Shown: piece after piece, positions 12,772-20,660 of the stretch | Layout: the number at the start of each line of letters is the position of its first letter | How positions within the stretch are numbered: the first letter of the stretch is position 1 | Origin: a virus | Strand: one strand, 5' to 3' | DNA length: 24,392 nucleotides | IMG/VR virus record: IMGVR_UViG_3300025652_000528 | Span: 1 to 24,392 of that record | Program-made: the position numbers and the translations under genes | Notes under the pieces: model-generated | Told to the model about the DNA's origin: nothing | Databases searched by the model: none | Seen by the model: only the letters and a program-made list of their open reading frames with translations

Positions 12772-13233
12772 GTGGCTATACACAACGCACTAAAAACCAG
12801 TAACAGTAACACATGGGAAACACCCAAGAGTTTGTTTGATGAACTAGACAAGGAGTTTAACTTTACTTTAGATGTAGCTGCGTCATATGAAAATAGAAAG
12901 TGTAAAGAGTATTACTGTGAAGAAGCTGAATCAATAGGAAAGTCAGGACTAGACCTAGATTGGCATGGTTCAGTGTGGTGTAACCCTCCTTACTCTAGGG
13001 GTTTACAAAACAAGTTTATTAAAAAAGCTAACCAAGAGTACTATGCAGGTAATGTAGAATCTATTGTAGTTCTATTACCTGCTAGAACTGACACGTTAAT
13101 GTTCCATGAGTATGTATACAAAAAAAGAAATGTAGAATTAAGATTCCTAAAAGGAAGGTTAAAGTTTGAGGTAGGCGGAGTAGCAAGTAAAAACCCTGCA
13201 CCATTTCCATCCATGTTAGTTATCTTTAAATAA
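12772..13233 (+). CDS. Phage DNA N6-adenine methyltransferase, copy 2
   Basis: This is a second Dam-type enzyme, started by GTG at 12772 with GAGGGAG at 12754-12760 upstream. It shows WETPKSLFDELDKEFNFTLD, the catalytic CNPPYSRGLQ (NPPY at 71-74) and the C-terminal GRLKFEVGG...APFPSMLVIF. By eye, well over half of the last 85 residues are identical to copy 1, while residues about 40-65 differ strongly. This suggests ancient duplication or separate acquisition, with possible divergence in target recognition. Both copies look intact. Confidence 0.9.
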   Translation: MAIHNALKTSNSNTWETPKSLFDELDKEFNFTLDVAASYENRKCKEYYCEEAESIGKSGLDLDWHGSVWCNPPYSRGLQNKFIKKANQEYYAGNVESIVVLLPARTDTLMFHEYVYKKRNVELRFLKGRLKFEVGGVASKNPAPFPSMLVIFK

Positions 13234-13237
13234 CAAA

Positions 13238-13252
13238 AGTATCATTGATACT
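13238..13252. promoter_or_regulatory. AGTATC-family palindrome, 7-1-7
   Basis: AGTATCATTGATACT lies between the stop of methyltransferase copy 2 and the ribonucleotide reductase start, 25 bases before the ATG and ahead of AGGGAG at 13263-13268. No good promoter is visible upstream. Confidence 0.75.
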
Positions 13253-13277
13253 ATTAAATATAAGGGAGAAGTAATTA

Positions 13278-15146
13278 ATGAAGTTATATGAAGATTATAT
13301 TCATCAAAGTAAATACGCACGGTACTTAGACGAACAACAACGTAGAGAATCGTGGGATGAAACTGTGTCTAGGTACGTAGATTACTGGGTTGATAAGGGG
13401 CTTATAGAAGGGGAGGATATAACAGACATAGTTACAGCTATATCTGACAAGAGAGTTATGCCTTCTATGAGAGCTATGATGACTGCGGGTAAAGCATTAG
13501 ACCGTGATAATGTAGCGGGATATAACTGTTCATACTTGCCAGTAGACCACCCTCGCGCCTTTGATGAAGCACTATATATACTGTGTTGTGGTACTGGTGT
13601 TGGCTTCTCAGTTGAGCGTAAGTTTACTGATAAGTTACCTGAAGTAGCTGAAGAGTTCCAAGATACTGATAGCACTATAGTAGTAGCAGATAGTAAACTA
13701 GGTTGGGCTAGTTCATACAAAGAGTTAATATCATTATTGTATAATGGTAGAGTACCTACATGGGATACTTCCAAAGTTAGAAAGAAAGGAGAGAGGTTAA
13801 AGACCTTTGGTGGTAGAGCTAGTGGTGCTGAACCTCTGATTGACTTGTTCCAATTCACTACTTATATATTTAAAACAGCAGCAGGGCGAAGGCTAACTCC
13901 GTTGGAGTGCCACGACTTGATGTGTAAAGTAGGAGATATAGTTGTAGTAGGTGGTGTTCGTAGGTCAGCGATGATTAGTTTATCAGACCTAGAAGACAGT
14001 CAAATGAGAACAGCTAAGTTTGGTAGATGGTGGGACGCTAACCCACACAGAGCATTGTCTAATAACTCAGTTTGCTATGAGTCTAAACCTACTATGGAGC
14101 AGTTCATGGAAGAATGGAAAGCATTATACATGTCACACTCAGGTGAGCGTGGTATATTTTCTCGTGCTGCTGCTAAAAAGCTATCACCTAGTCGTAGAGA
14201 TACTAACTTTGACTTCGGGACGAACCCTTGTAGTGAGATAGTTCTGCGTCCAAATCAATTCTGCAATTTAACAGAGGTAATTGTTAGACCAGATGATGAT
14301 CTTGATTCTCTCAAAGAGAAAGTTAGATTAGCTACCATACTAGGTACGTTACAGGCTACACTAACAGACTTCAGATACCTACGAGGTATATGGAAGAAGA
14401 ATACAGAAGAGGAACGCTTACTTGGTGTTAGTATGACCGGTATAAGTGACCACCCTGTGTTAATGAATGAGAAATCTATAGACCTACCTAGATGGTTGGA
14501 GGAACTAAAAGATGTTTCCATTAAGACTAATAAGATATGGGCAGATAAGTTGGGTATTCCTGAAAGTACCAGTATTACTTGCGTTAAGCCTAGTGGTACT
14601 GTTAGTCAGCTTTGTGATACTGCTAGTGGTATCCATCCTCGTTACAATAGCTACTACATTAGACGAGTACGACAAGATAACAAAGACCCTCTGACAAAGT
14701 ACATGGATAAGACTGGTATACCAAATGAACCGTGTTCTATGAAACCAGATACTACTACTGTATTTGAGTTTCCAATGAAAGCTCCTAAAGGAGCGTTGAC
14801 TAGAACAGATAAGTCTGCGATAGAACAGCTTGAGCATTGGTTAGTGTATCAAAAGTATTGGTGTGAGCATAAGCCAAGCATAACTGTTTATGTACGTGAG
14901 GATGAGTGGATGGAGACAGGTGCATGGGTGTATAGTCACTTTGATTATATGAGTGGAGTTTCATTCTTACCATTCGACAATGGGTCATACCAACAAGCAC
15001 CGTACACAGACTGTACAGAAAATGAGTACAACGATGCGTTAAAAGCAATGCCAGAAGATATACAATGGAGCAGTATGATTGAGATGGAAGATAACACAAC
15101 TAGCAGTCAGGAGTTAGCCTGTACTGGAGGAGCATGTGAACTATGA
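13278..15146 (+). CDS. nrdJ: Class II (adenosylcobalamin-dependent) ribonucleotide reductase
   Basis: The enzyme reduces ribonucleoside triphosphates or diphosphates to deoxy forms, supplying dNTPs for phage replication, with vitamin B12 generating the radical. Seen: C84 in GYNCSYLPV and C329 in NQFCNLTEV, the redox pair; N316, C318 and E320 in the active-site loop NPCSEIVL; CCGTGVGFSV; VKPSGTVSQ; and a C-terminal CTGGACEL with C615 and C620, the re-reducing pair. No R2 subunit gene or glycyl-radical motif is nearby, which supports class II. The 622-residue length is on the short side for monomeric class II enzymes. AGGGAG precedes the start, and the stop overlaps the DUF3310 gene. Confidence 0.92.
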   Translation: MKLYEDYIHQSKYARYLDEQQRRESWDETVSRYVDYWVDKGLIEGEDITDIVTAISDKRVMPSMRAMMTAGKALDRDNVAGYNCSYLPVDHPRAFDEALYILCCGTGVGFSVERKFTDKLPEVAEEFQDTDSTIVVADSKLGWASSYKELISLLYNGRVPTWDTSKVRKKGERLKTFGGRASGAEPLIDLFQFTTYIFKTAAGRRLTPLECHDLMCKVGDIVVVGGVRRSAMISLSDLEDSQMRTAKFGRWWDANPHRALSNNSVCYESKPTMEQFMEEWKALYMSHSGERGIFSRAAAKKLSPSRRDTNFDFGTNPCSEIVLRPNQFCNLTEVIVRPDDDLDSLKEKVRLATILGTLQATLTDFRYLRGIWKKNTEEERLLGVSMTGISDHPVLMNEKSIDLPRWLEELKDVSIKTNKIWADKLGIPESTSITCVKPSGTVSQLCDTASGIHPRYNSYYIRRVRQDNKDPLTKYMDKTGIPNEPCSMKPDTTTVFEFPMKAPKGALTRTDKSAIEQLEHWLVYQKYWCEHKPSITVYVREDEWMETGAWVYSHFDYMSGVSFLPFDNGSYQQAPYTDCTENEYNDALKAMPEDIQWSSMIEMEDNTTSSQELACTGGACEL

Positions 15147-15379
15147 GTAAAGATATAAACAGTAACTACTATGATGCAGGTGATATAGAAGTTTTAGATG
15201 TCATTAAAGCAAAACTTACACCCCCTCAGTATGAGGGGTACTTGCTAGGTAACTCTATTAAGTACAGCCTAAGACTTAACTGGAAAGGTAGTAAGGCTAG
15301 AGATGCAGAAAAGTTAAAGAACTACAGTGAGTGGTATTATCACTGCATAAACCAACCTATTAAAGAGAGAACAGAATAG
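15143..15379 (+). CDS. DUF3310-like protein, 78 aa
   Basis: The sequence (NYYDAGDIEVLDVIKAKLTP, QYEGYLLGNSIKYSLRLNWKG, ARDAEKLKNYSEWY) matches the DUF3310 family, which includes the C-terminal part of T7 gp1.7, a nucleotide kinase. A nucleotide-related role would fit its place directly behind ribonucleotide reductase, with which it shares an ATGA overlap. The catalytic assignment for such short forms is not established. Confidence 0.8.
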   Translation: MSKDINSNYYDAGDIEVLDVIKAKLTPPQYEGYLLGNSIKYSLRLNWKGSKARDAEKLKNYSEWYYHCINQPIKERTE

Positions 15380-15390
15380 GAGATATATAT

Positions 15391-15678
15391 ATGAATGTAG
15401 TTGACATAAGTGAAAAAAAAGATAATATAGAACTATATCGGGCTGTCATAAGAACCTCTTCTAAGGGAGAGTTAGTAACTTACTTTACAGGGTATTTGTT
15501 TGATAAAGAAGAAGGGCTACCTGATACCATTTTCTTTCTTTATAATGAAAAGATTAGTGAAACACCTCATCTTATGATTAACATGGCTAATATAGAGTTC
15601 ATCGAGATGGAGCTTATAAAGGATGATGATGAAGAAGATGATAACTACACTACAGAACAGGAAAGAAACGATGATTAA
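15391..15678 (+). CDS. Hypothetical acidic protein, 95 aa
   Basis: The strand-rich N-terminal part (ELYRAVIRTSSKGELVTYFTG, then GYLFDKEEG) is followed by a very acidic tail (KDDDEEDDNYTTEQERNDD). GGAGAT at 15380-15385 is the ribosome binding site. Acidic tails in phage proteins often contact basic partners, but no family is recognised. Its end overlaps the next zinc-ribbon gene by eight bases. Confidence 0.65.
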   Translation: MNVVDISEKKDNIELYRAVIRTSSKGELVTYFTGYLFDKEEGLPDTIFFLYNEKISETPHLMINMANIEFIEMELIKDDDEEDDNYTTEQERNDD

Positions 15679-15838
15679 AATGAGATGTGGTTTAAAGTGT
15701 CCTGAGTGTGGTAGTTGTAACACCGAGTACAGAGAAGGACATAGGCAAACTTCAGATACACCTGCTGAACTTTCTGGATGGGAGTGTGTTTGTGGTGTTT
15801 GTTTTGAAGAGGACAGTGTTAATTATGACGACTGGTAA
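15671..15838 (+). CDS. Small zinc-ribbon protein, 55 aa
   Basis: The start ATG 15671 has AGGAAAG at 15659-15665 upstream. Earlier ATGs in frame at 15623 and later lie deep in the preceding gene and lack a site. The protein shows CPECGS near residues 10-15 and CVCGVC near 39-44, a zinc-ribbon pair, with an acidic C-terminus. Such rubredoxin-like or ribbon proteins are frequent in phage operons; the partner is unknown. Confidence 0.65.
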   Translation: MIKMRCGLKCPECGSCNTEYREGHRQTSDTPAELSGWECVCGVCFEEDSVNYDDW

Positions 15839-15865
15839 GACTAGTCAAGGAGATAGGTAACTTAA

Positions 15866-16084
15866 ATGAGAGATGATCTATGTGATAATTGTCATAGGAA
15901 AGCACCTCTTAAACTAACAGTTGGGTTTCAGATGCTATGTGTTGTATGTATGCACGACCAGTTTCAATATCCTTTAATGGATGCTTTGGAAGAGAAAGAA
16001 GCGAATGATATGAAACAAGAAGCATTGAAGAAACTAGCAAAAGACTTTAATAAAAAACTAGGGAGAGATAAACCAGATGAATAG
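15866..16084 (+). CDS. Small protein with two CxxC pairs, 72 aa
   Basis: CDNC at residues 6-9 and CVVC at 25-28 would form one zinc-binding knuckle. The rest is helical and highly charged (EEKEANDMKQEALKKLAKDF). AAGGAGAT at 15848-15855 is the ribosome binding site. It ends with an eight-base overlap with the last plus-strand gene. A nucleic-acid or protein adaptor role is likely but not shown. Confidence 0.65.
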   Translation: MRDDLCDNCHRKAPLKLTVGFQMLCVVCMHDQFQYPLMDALEEKEANDMKQEALKKLAKDFNKKLGRDKPDE

Positions 16085-16217
16085 TATACCAGTTATCAAA
16101 GAGTGGAAGAGTATAGATGGTGCATTGCGGGGAGTTATTAGAAACGGTACGTTATTACTTGACAAGAATAGCCAAGTAATATTACGTACCGAGAATGTAA
16201 GACTACTTAAAACTTAA
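16077..16217 (+). CDS. Last plus-strand gene, hypothetical, 46 aa
   Basis: The ATG at 16077 overlaps the end of the preceding gene (ATGAATAG). The 46-residue product is MNSIPVIKEWKSIDGALRGV then IRNGTLLLDKNSQVILRTEN. A 17-bp hairpin (16145-16191) lies within its coding sequence, and its last 11 bases overlap the 3' end of the convergent structural gene. The reading frame may be real, or the stretch may mainly serve as a structured transcription boundary; coupling to the upstream gene favours translation. Confidence 0.5.
   Translation: MNSIPVIKEWKSIDGALRGVIRNGTLLLDKNSQVILRTENVRLLKT
16145..16191. terminator. Long hairpin at the convergence of the two arms
   Basis: CGGTACGT plus TATTACTTG (16145-16161) pairs with CAAGTAATA (16173-16181) and ACGTACCG (16184-16191), with TT bulged and an 11-base loop. 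This gives 17 base pairs on either strand. It lies at the 3' ends of both opposing transcription blocks, where a bidirectional terminator would be expected, although no T-run follows on either side. Confidence 0.55.
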
Positions 16218-19200
16218 ATTTAAAATCATCGTCCTTTAAATCAAACTCCATATCATCACTAAGTAAACCAAAGTTATCATTAGCATCTTCACCAAACATG
16301 TAGTACATTGCTTTTCCTGTTAGTGGAACATGTCTAGCAGCTTTCCAGAAACTAGCTTGCCCTGTTACTGCTTTAAATATATCCTCTCCGGCACTAACAA
16401 CTGGGGGAGCTAGAAAACCCGTTACAGCATCCTGTAACTCCCCTGTTTTTATTTTGTTATAAGTATATTTATTAGCACCTAGTATACGCATAGTGTTTAC
16501 AGCTAAAAACTCAGGAGCAGTTGTGTCCCCGTAATTTTCCTCAAAGTCACCTCGTATAGCAGACTTGGCTGCGTCAATAGCACCATTAGTACCACCAACC
16601 ATCAGTCCATATGCAGATAGTCTACTAATACCTTTAGCATAATCTCCTCTTTTAATATCTTTAAGTGCTGTGTTGCGTAACAAGTCCCACTGCTTCAACA
16701 TGAATGTCTTCATGGAATATAATATCCTAGCGTTAGGGTGGTTTAAATATGCAGCAGGTAGGTTTGATAGTGTTATAGGTTGTACTTGCATTAGTTCAGC
16801 GAAGGATACATAACGCATATCATCAGTTACAGTTTGACCAAACTTGCCGTAGTTTTTATATGACTCTACTAGTTTATTTAAATCAGTCTCAGTAAATGAG
16901 TTTTTAAATTTACGTCTAAACTTTCGTTCTCCCTGTTTAGTTAACACTGCTTTGGAGTGAGACAATAGTGAAGCAACTAGGTGAGAGTTTTTACCGAACA
17001 CATCAACAGCCCTAAATCCTGCTGCTTGTAATAATACATCCGTTGCACCACCTTGAGCTACTTGAAATGGGTTTTTTATTATTTTATTAATAGTTGAATC
17101 GAGAGCAGCCTGTGCTTTTGGTCTAATAGTATGACGTAACAGATCATCAATCCAACCAACTGAAGAGTTGTGCATTGAAAACTCCCCCGATAAATCCATA
17201 GCCGTATCATTATATTTTATAGGTGCTTTTCCTTTAGCAACCATAGCAATAGCTTTAGCTGCTGTTGTTACACCATGCACATACGCTACAGAAGGTAGAT
17301 CACCTATTTGAGTAGCAGTAGAGAATGGATTAGCTAGTGCTATAACATTACCAACTGCTCTTGCTTGTCTTATAACAGACATTGCTGCTTGTTCTCCCCC
17401 AATAAACCTAGCACGTAGCGCATACTCAAGGTCTTTCTTTTGTTTAACAGTAATCTTTTTACCTTCTCTTAACTTTCCAACTAAGTTAGATATTTGTAAA
17501 GTTTCATCTGCACCTCCTAGATAGGAAGTATCCATATTACCAAAAAAATTACGCTTTGCAATTTCACTATTAACAGAAGTTACATATTTTACAAGTGCAA
17601 CATCTGAGTTATGAAAGAACTGTTGCATATCTTCTGATACTGTCTTTATTTTTCTTGATTTTGTAAATGAAGGTTTAGACATTAAAGTTTTAATTTCAGG
17701 TCTAGTTATAAATTTACCCCACACCTCACCATATTGTTCTGGAGTTAAGTCATAGTGTTTATAGTTAGTACTATCATCCTCTTCTTTCTTTTTATTTTCT
17801 TTCTTTTTAGTAGGTGTTTTACTTTCTGATTTACCTACTTCAACTCGTTTTCTATCAATCATCTGCTCAAATAATCTATTAGAGGCTACTTCCTCACCGT
17901 TTAAATCTTTTAATTTGACTGATTGGAAATTAGTATTTACATATCTCATTAGTCCTTCAGAGTTTTTAACAGACCGTGGAAAATAGTTTGGTAGATAGTT
18001 AACATTTTCTCCCATATGAGCTACCTGATGTTTATATTTAGTATTAAGGAGTGGCTTAACTGCACCAACAAACTCACTTCTCATAGACTTAGGCATAAGT
18101 TTAGCTGCCTCATCTAGTTGTTGACTATTTAATAATGAATCTATTGCCTTTCTTTGGTCAGGAGGTAGTCCTTGCATATTTGATTGCCATCGTGCAAATA
18201 TATTAAAGTCTCTAGCGTTAGCTGTTGCTAATTCATATTCCATCCTAGTTACAGAAGCACCTAGTTTAGGGTGAATGTCGTTAGCAAAAGATACAAGAGG
18301 ACGTACTACTTTCCATATAGGAATATTAGAATTTAAAGTTCTAGCTATAGGGTCAACTGTATGATAATATGCTTTTTGTAATCCTGATAATTCTTTTCTA
18401 GGAATAAAAGAAGGTTCTCCAGTTAATTTATTATCTCTCCATTTAGTACGAACACCAAATGTTTCAGCCCAATCTGCAAGTATATCTCCATCTAATCCTT
18501 CTTTAGTAGCAGCTTGCCAATATGCAGAAGGAGCATCTAACTCACCTTCTTTAATAAGGTCAGCAGCCCTAGCTTCAACCTTTGCAACTTTCCGTTCTGC
18601 TTTTTTAGCTTTCATATTAAACAGTTTATCATTAATTTTAGTACTAGTAGTATCAATACTTTTCTTAACTAGGGTAGGTGACGACTTATAAAATAACTTA
18701 GCAGCAGGTTTTGTTACAGCACTTATCCCTCCTAGCGTTACGTATGTAGTGGGGTCAACGACAATATCACTTGTTAGACCAAGACTTACTGCCAAAGAAG
18801 CAGCTAGTTTTGGGTTTTTACCTATGTAAGAATACAGTGGATTCCTACGTTCAGCATCAGGATTGTATGCAGCCTCTTCAAACTTTCTAAATAAATTCTC
18901 TTGAAAGGAGGTGACTACTTCTGGATTACCCAACCATGCACCTTTGACAGCATCTATCCTAGACATAGGATCACTAGCTATTTTAGAAATTAAACTAAGA
19001 GGAGTCGTGGGTAGTAACTTACTTGCACCTGATAGAACAGCTTTAGCTCGTTCTACATTAGTAACAGAACTATCAGTAATTGAACGAGTATCGTTATCAG
19101 GATTGTATGTAGGTTTAGCTGCATCTCCTATATCATTTATTAATACTGCTCTAAGAACGCTACCAACCCGCATAACCCCCTCACCAAACCCATCTACAGG

Positions 19201-19419
19201 ATCAAACCCACGTTCATCTTTTTCATTGTTACCACCCCAGAACGAAAAAGACTCCTCTTCTTGTTTAACAGGTTTAGTATCATTGATACTAACACCCCCA
19301 CCGTAGTGCTTTTTCTTAATAAAAGCTATAGCATCTCCTTCAGTCTTTCCCTCTGGCACGGTAACAGAGAAACTGCGCCCGTCTTTTTTATTGTTTACAG
19401 TAAATGTGCGTTCAGACAT
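16207..19419 (-). CDS. Large internal virion (ejection) protein, 1070 aa
   Basis: As the last and largest gene of the late block, this occupies the place of T7 gp16, the core protein ejected to form a channel for DNA. The N-terminus (residues 1-39, RTFTVNNKKDGRSFSVTVPE then GDAIAFIKKKH) is a small domain often found at the start of phage ejection proteins. It is followed by a linker that contains an AGTATC palindrome in its coding DNA, long helical regions, a very charged segment near residue 540 (KKKENKKKEEDDS) and a hydrophobic stretch near 690-740. No lytic transglycosylase motif is visible, unlike T7 gp16. Its stop overlaps the convergent gene; its ATG shares a base with the upstream stop. 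Confidence 0.8.
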   Translation of the reverse strand: MSERTFTVNNKKDGRSFSVTVPEGKTEGDAIAFIKKKHYGGGVSINDTKPVKQEEESFSFWGGNNEKDERGFDPVDGFGEGVMRVGSVLRAVLINDIGDAAKPTYNPDNDTRSITDSSVTNVERAKAVLSGASKLLPTTPLSLISKIASDPMSRIDAVKGAWLGNPEVVTSFQENLFRKFEEAAYNPDAERRNPLYSYIGKNPKLAASLAVSLGLTSDIVVDPTTYVTLGGISAVTKPAAKLFYKSSPTLVKKSIDTTSTKINDKLFNMKAKKAERKVAKVEARAADLIKEGELDAPSAYWQAATKEGLDGDILADWAETFGVRTKWRDNKLTGEPSFIPRKELSGLQKAYYHTVDPIARTLNSNIPIWKVVRPLVSFANDIHPKLGASVTRMEYELATANARDFNIFARWQSNMQGLPPDQRKAIDSLLNSQQLDEAAKLMPKSMRSEFVGAVKPLLNTKYKHQVAHMGENVNYLPNYFPRSVKNSEGLMRYVNTNFQSVKLKDLNGEEVASNRLFEQMIDRKRVEVGKSESKTPTKKKENKKKEEDDSTNYKHYDLTPEQYGEVWGKFITRPEIKTLMSKPSFTKSRKIKTVSEDMQQFFHNSDVALVKYVTSVNSEIAKRNFFGNMDTSYLGGADETLQISNLVGKLREGKKITVKQKKDLEYALRARFIGGEQAAMSVIRQARAVGNVIALANPFSTATQIGDLPSVAYVHGVTTAAKAIAMVAKGKAPIKYNDTAMDLSGEFSMHNSSVGWIDDLLRHTIRPKAQAALDSTINKIIKNPFQVAQGGATDVLLQAAGFRAVDVFGKNSHLVASLLSHSKAVLTKQGERKFRRKFKNSFTETDLNKLVESYKNYGKFGQTVTDDMRYVSFAELMQVQPITLSNLPAAYLNHPNARILYSMKTFMLKQWDLLRNTALKDIKRGDYAKGISRLSAYGLMVGGTNGAIDAAKSAIRGDFEENYGDTTAPEFLAVNTMRILGANKYTYNKIKTGELQDAVTGFLAPPVVSAGEDIFKAVTGQASFWKAARHVPLTGKAMYYMFGEDANDNFGLLSDDMEFDLKDDDFKFKF
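19276..19290. promoter_or_regulatory. AGTATC-family palindrome inside a late gene
   Basis: AGTATCATTGATACT, identical to the intergenic copies, lies in codons 44-48 (S-I-N-D-T) of the 1070-residue protein, in a linker just after its N-terminal domain. It is the only copy seen in the late arm and the only one within a gene. Confidence 0.7.
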
Positions 19420-20648
19420 TATTTAATCTCTACTGCTGTAAAGCCATCATCACCATCACCACCAGAAACAATATCAACGCTTCCAGTGAGTGGAATAGGT
19501 ACACCAAAAAAGGATGCTTTACCGTATCTAACATTAGCATCCATAACATTTACGGTAGCTATTTCTATTGCATTTTCAGTAGAGATTCCTTTATTTTGCG
19601 CTGAAACTTGTTTAGTTGCTTGTGCTACTAAAAGTCTAAACTGCGCTAACTGCTTTTCGTTCATTTCTGAAACAGTCTCTTTGTAATTATCATTAGAATT
19701 AACAATCACATCAAGAGTACTGGCTACATTTTTTATCTCACTTAGCGAAGGCATGTTAACTTTTTCCCCTTGATCTGCAATTAGTGCTTCTATATCAACT
19801 CTCCTTGCTTTAATTCCAAGATCTTCATTAATTTGCCGTAAACGACTTTCATTATATCTAATAGTAGCCATATCAGTTAAATTTTGTCTTTGCTCTGCTG
19901 CTTTTTGTATATCTACCTTAGCACCTTCAAGGTCTGCTATCTGTTGATCTATCTTTAAAGCATCAGCTTCCCTAACTCCTGCTGCACGATCTAACTTTAG
20001 TTTTTCTATTTGATTATTAATACCTGCGTCCATTTCTCTAATTTTTGCTTTATTTAACTTTATTTCGCTATTCAGTATCTGAGGTAGTAATTCATTTCTA
20101 ATATCAATAGCTTTAGTTGAACTTAACAACTGTTCTATTTGTCCTTTTTTTAATTCCAGATCTTTGTTAAACAAATCATCAAATACTCCTACATTCTTAT
20201 CTATTAAATTTGACTCTGACTTTGTTTTTTCTGTTTGCGATTTCTTATAATTTGTATCTGCTAAAGTAGATTCAGTAGACATTCCTGTTTTAGCAGCTAA
20301 GTCAGATTCATCTTGGTAACCCGCTACAGATAACCTATCTGCTAAAGTAGAAAAGTATTCACCATCTCTAGGTTTACCTTTAAAATCATTTGCTAACTGT
20401 TGTCTAATTTGAGTAATCTTTCTAACTTTAACCATAGGGTTTTCACCAAATAAATCAGGTCTAGCTACCTGTGCTGCACCTGTTATTGCATTTCCAAGTA
20501 AAGCACCACGCTCATTAGCTCTCATTACTTTGTTTCCCAATAAGTTATCTATTGATCCACTACGAGTAAGTGTGTCTTTATTTGCGTTAGCAAGATCTTG
20601 GTTTTGTTGTGCTTGTACTTCTCGTACACCTTCAAATAAACTAGCCAT
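19419..20648 (-). CDS. Probable internal virion protein, 409 aa
   Basis: The protein is highly charged and mostly predicted helical, with long coiled-coil-like stretches (about residues 140-290, rich in Lys, Glu, Gln and Leu). It has no cysteines or membrane segments that I can see. Its position between the 281- and 1070-residue genes matches T7 gp15 between gp14 and gp16. Function is inferred from order and composition only. It starts 12 bases after the upstream gene and its stop shares a base with the next ATG (TAATG). Confidence 0.7.
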   Translation of the reverse strand: MASLFEGVREVQAQQNQDLANANKDTLTRSGSIDNLLGNKVMRANERGALLGNAITGAAQVARPDLFGENPMVKVRKITQIRQQLANDFKGKPRDGEYFSTLADRLSVAGYQDESDLAAKTGMSTESTLADTNYKKSQTEKTKSESNLIDKNVGVFDDLFNKDLELKKGQIEQLLSSTKAIDIRNELLPQILNSEIKLNKAKIREMDAGINNQIEKLKLDRAAGVREADALKIDQQIADLEGAKVDIQKAAEQRQNLTDMATIRYNESRLRQINEDLGIKARRVDIEALIADQGEKVNMPSLSEIKNVASTLDVIVNSNDNYKETVSEMNEKQLAQFRLLVAQATKQVSAQNKGISTENAIEIATVNVMDANVRYGKASFFGVPIPLTGSVDIVSGGDGDDGFTAVEIK

Positions 20649-20660
20649 ATTTTTTAATTC

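Noticed and set aside
312-13252. The repeated palindrome as a CRISPR array
   Set aside because: Copies are 14-15 bp, separated by hundreds to thousands of bases of genes, with no regular spacers and no cas genes.
13382-13858. Minus-strand open frame of 158 codons inside ribonucleotide reductase
   Set aside because: The plus frame is a clear class II reductase; the opposite frame has no ribosome binding site, no operon context and no recognisable protein.
18911-19306. Plus-strand open frame of 131 codons opposite the large ejection protein
   Set aside because: It is a shadow of the minus-strand gene, with Pro/Ser-rich low-complexity translation and no start signal.
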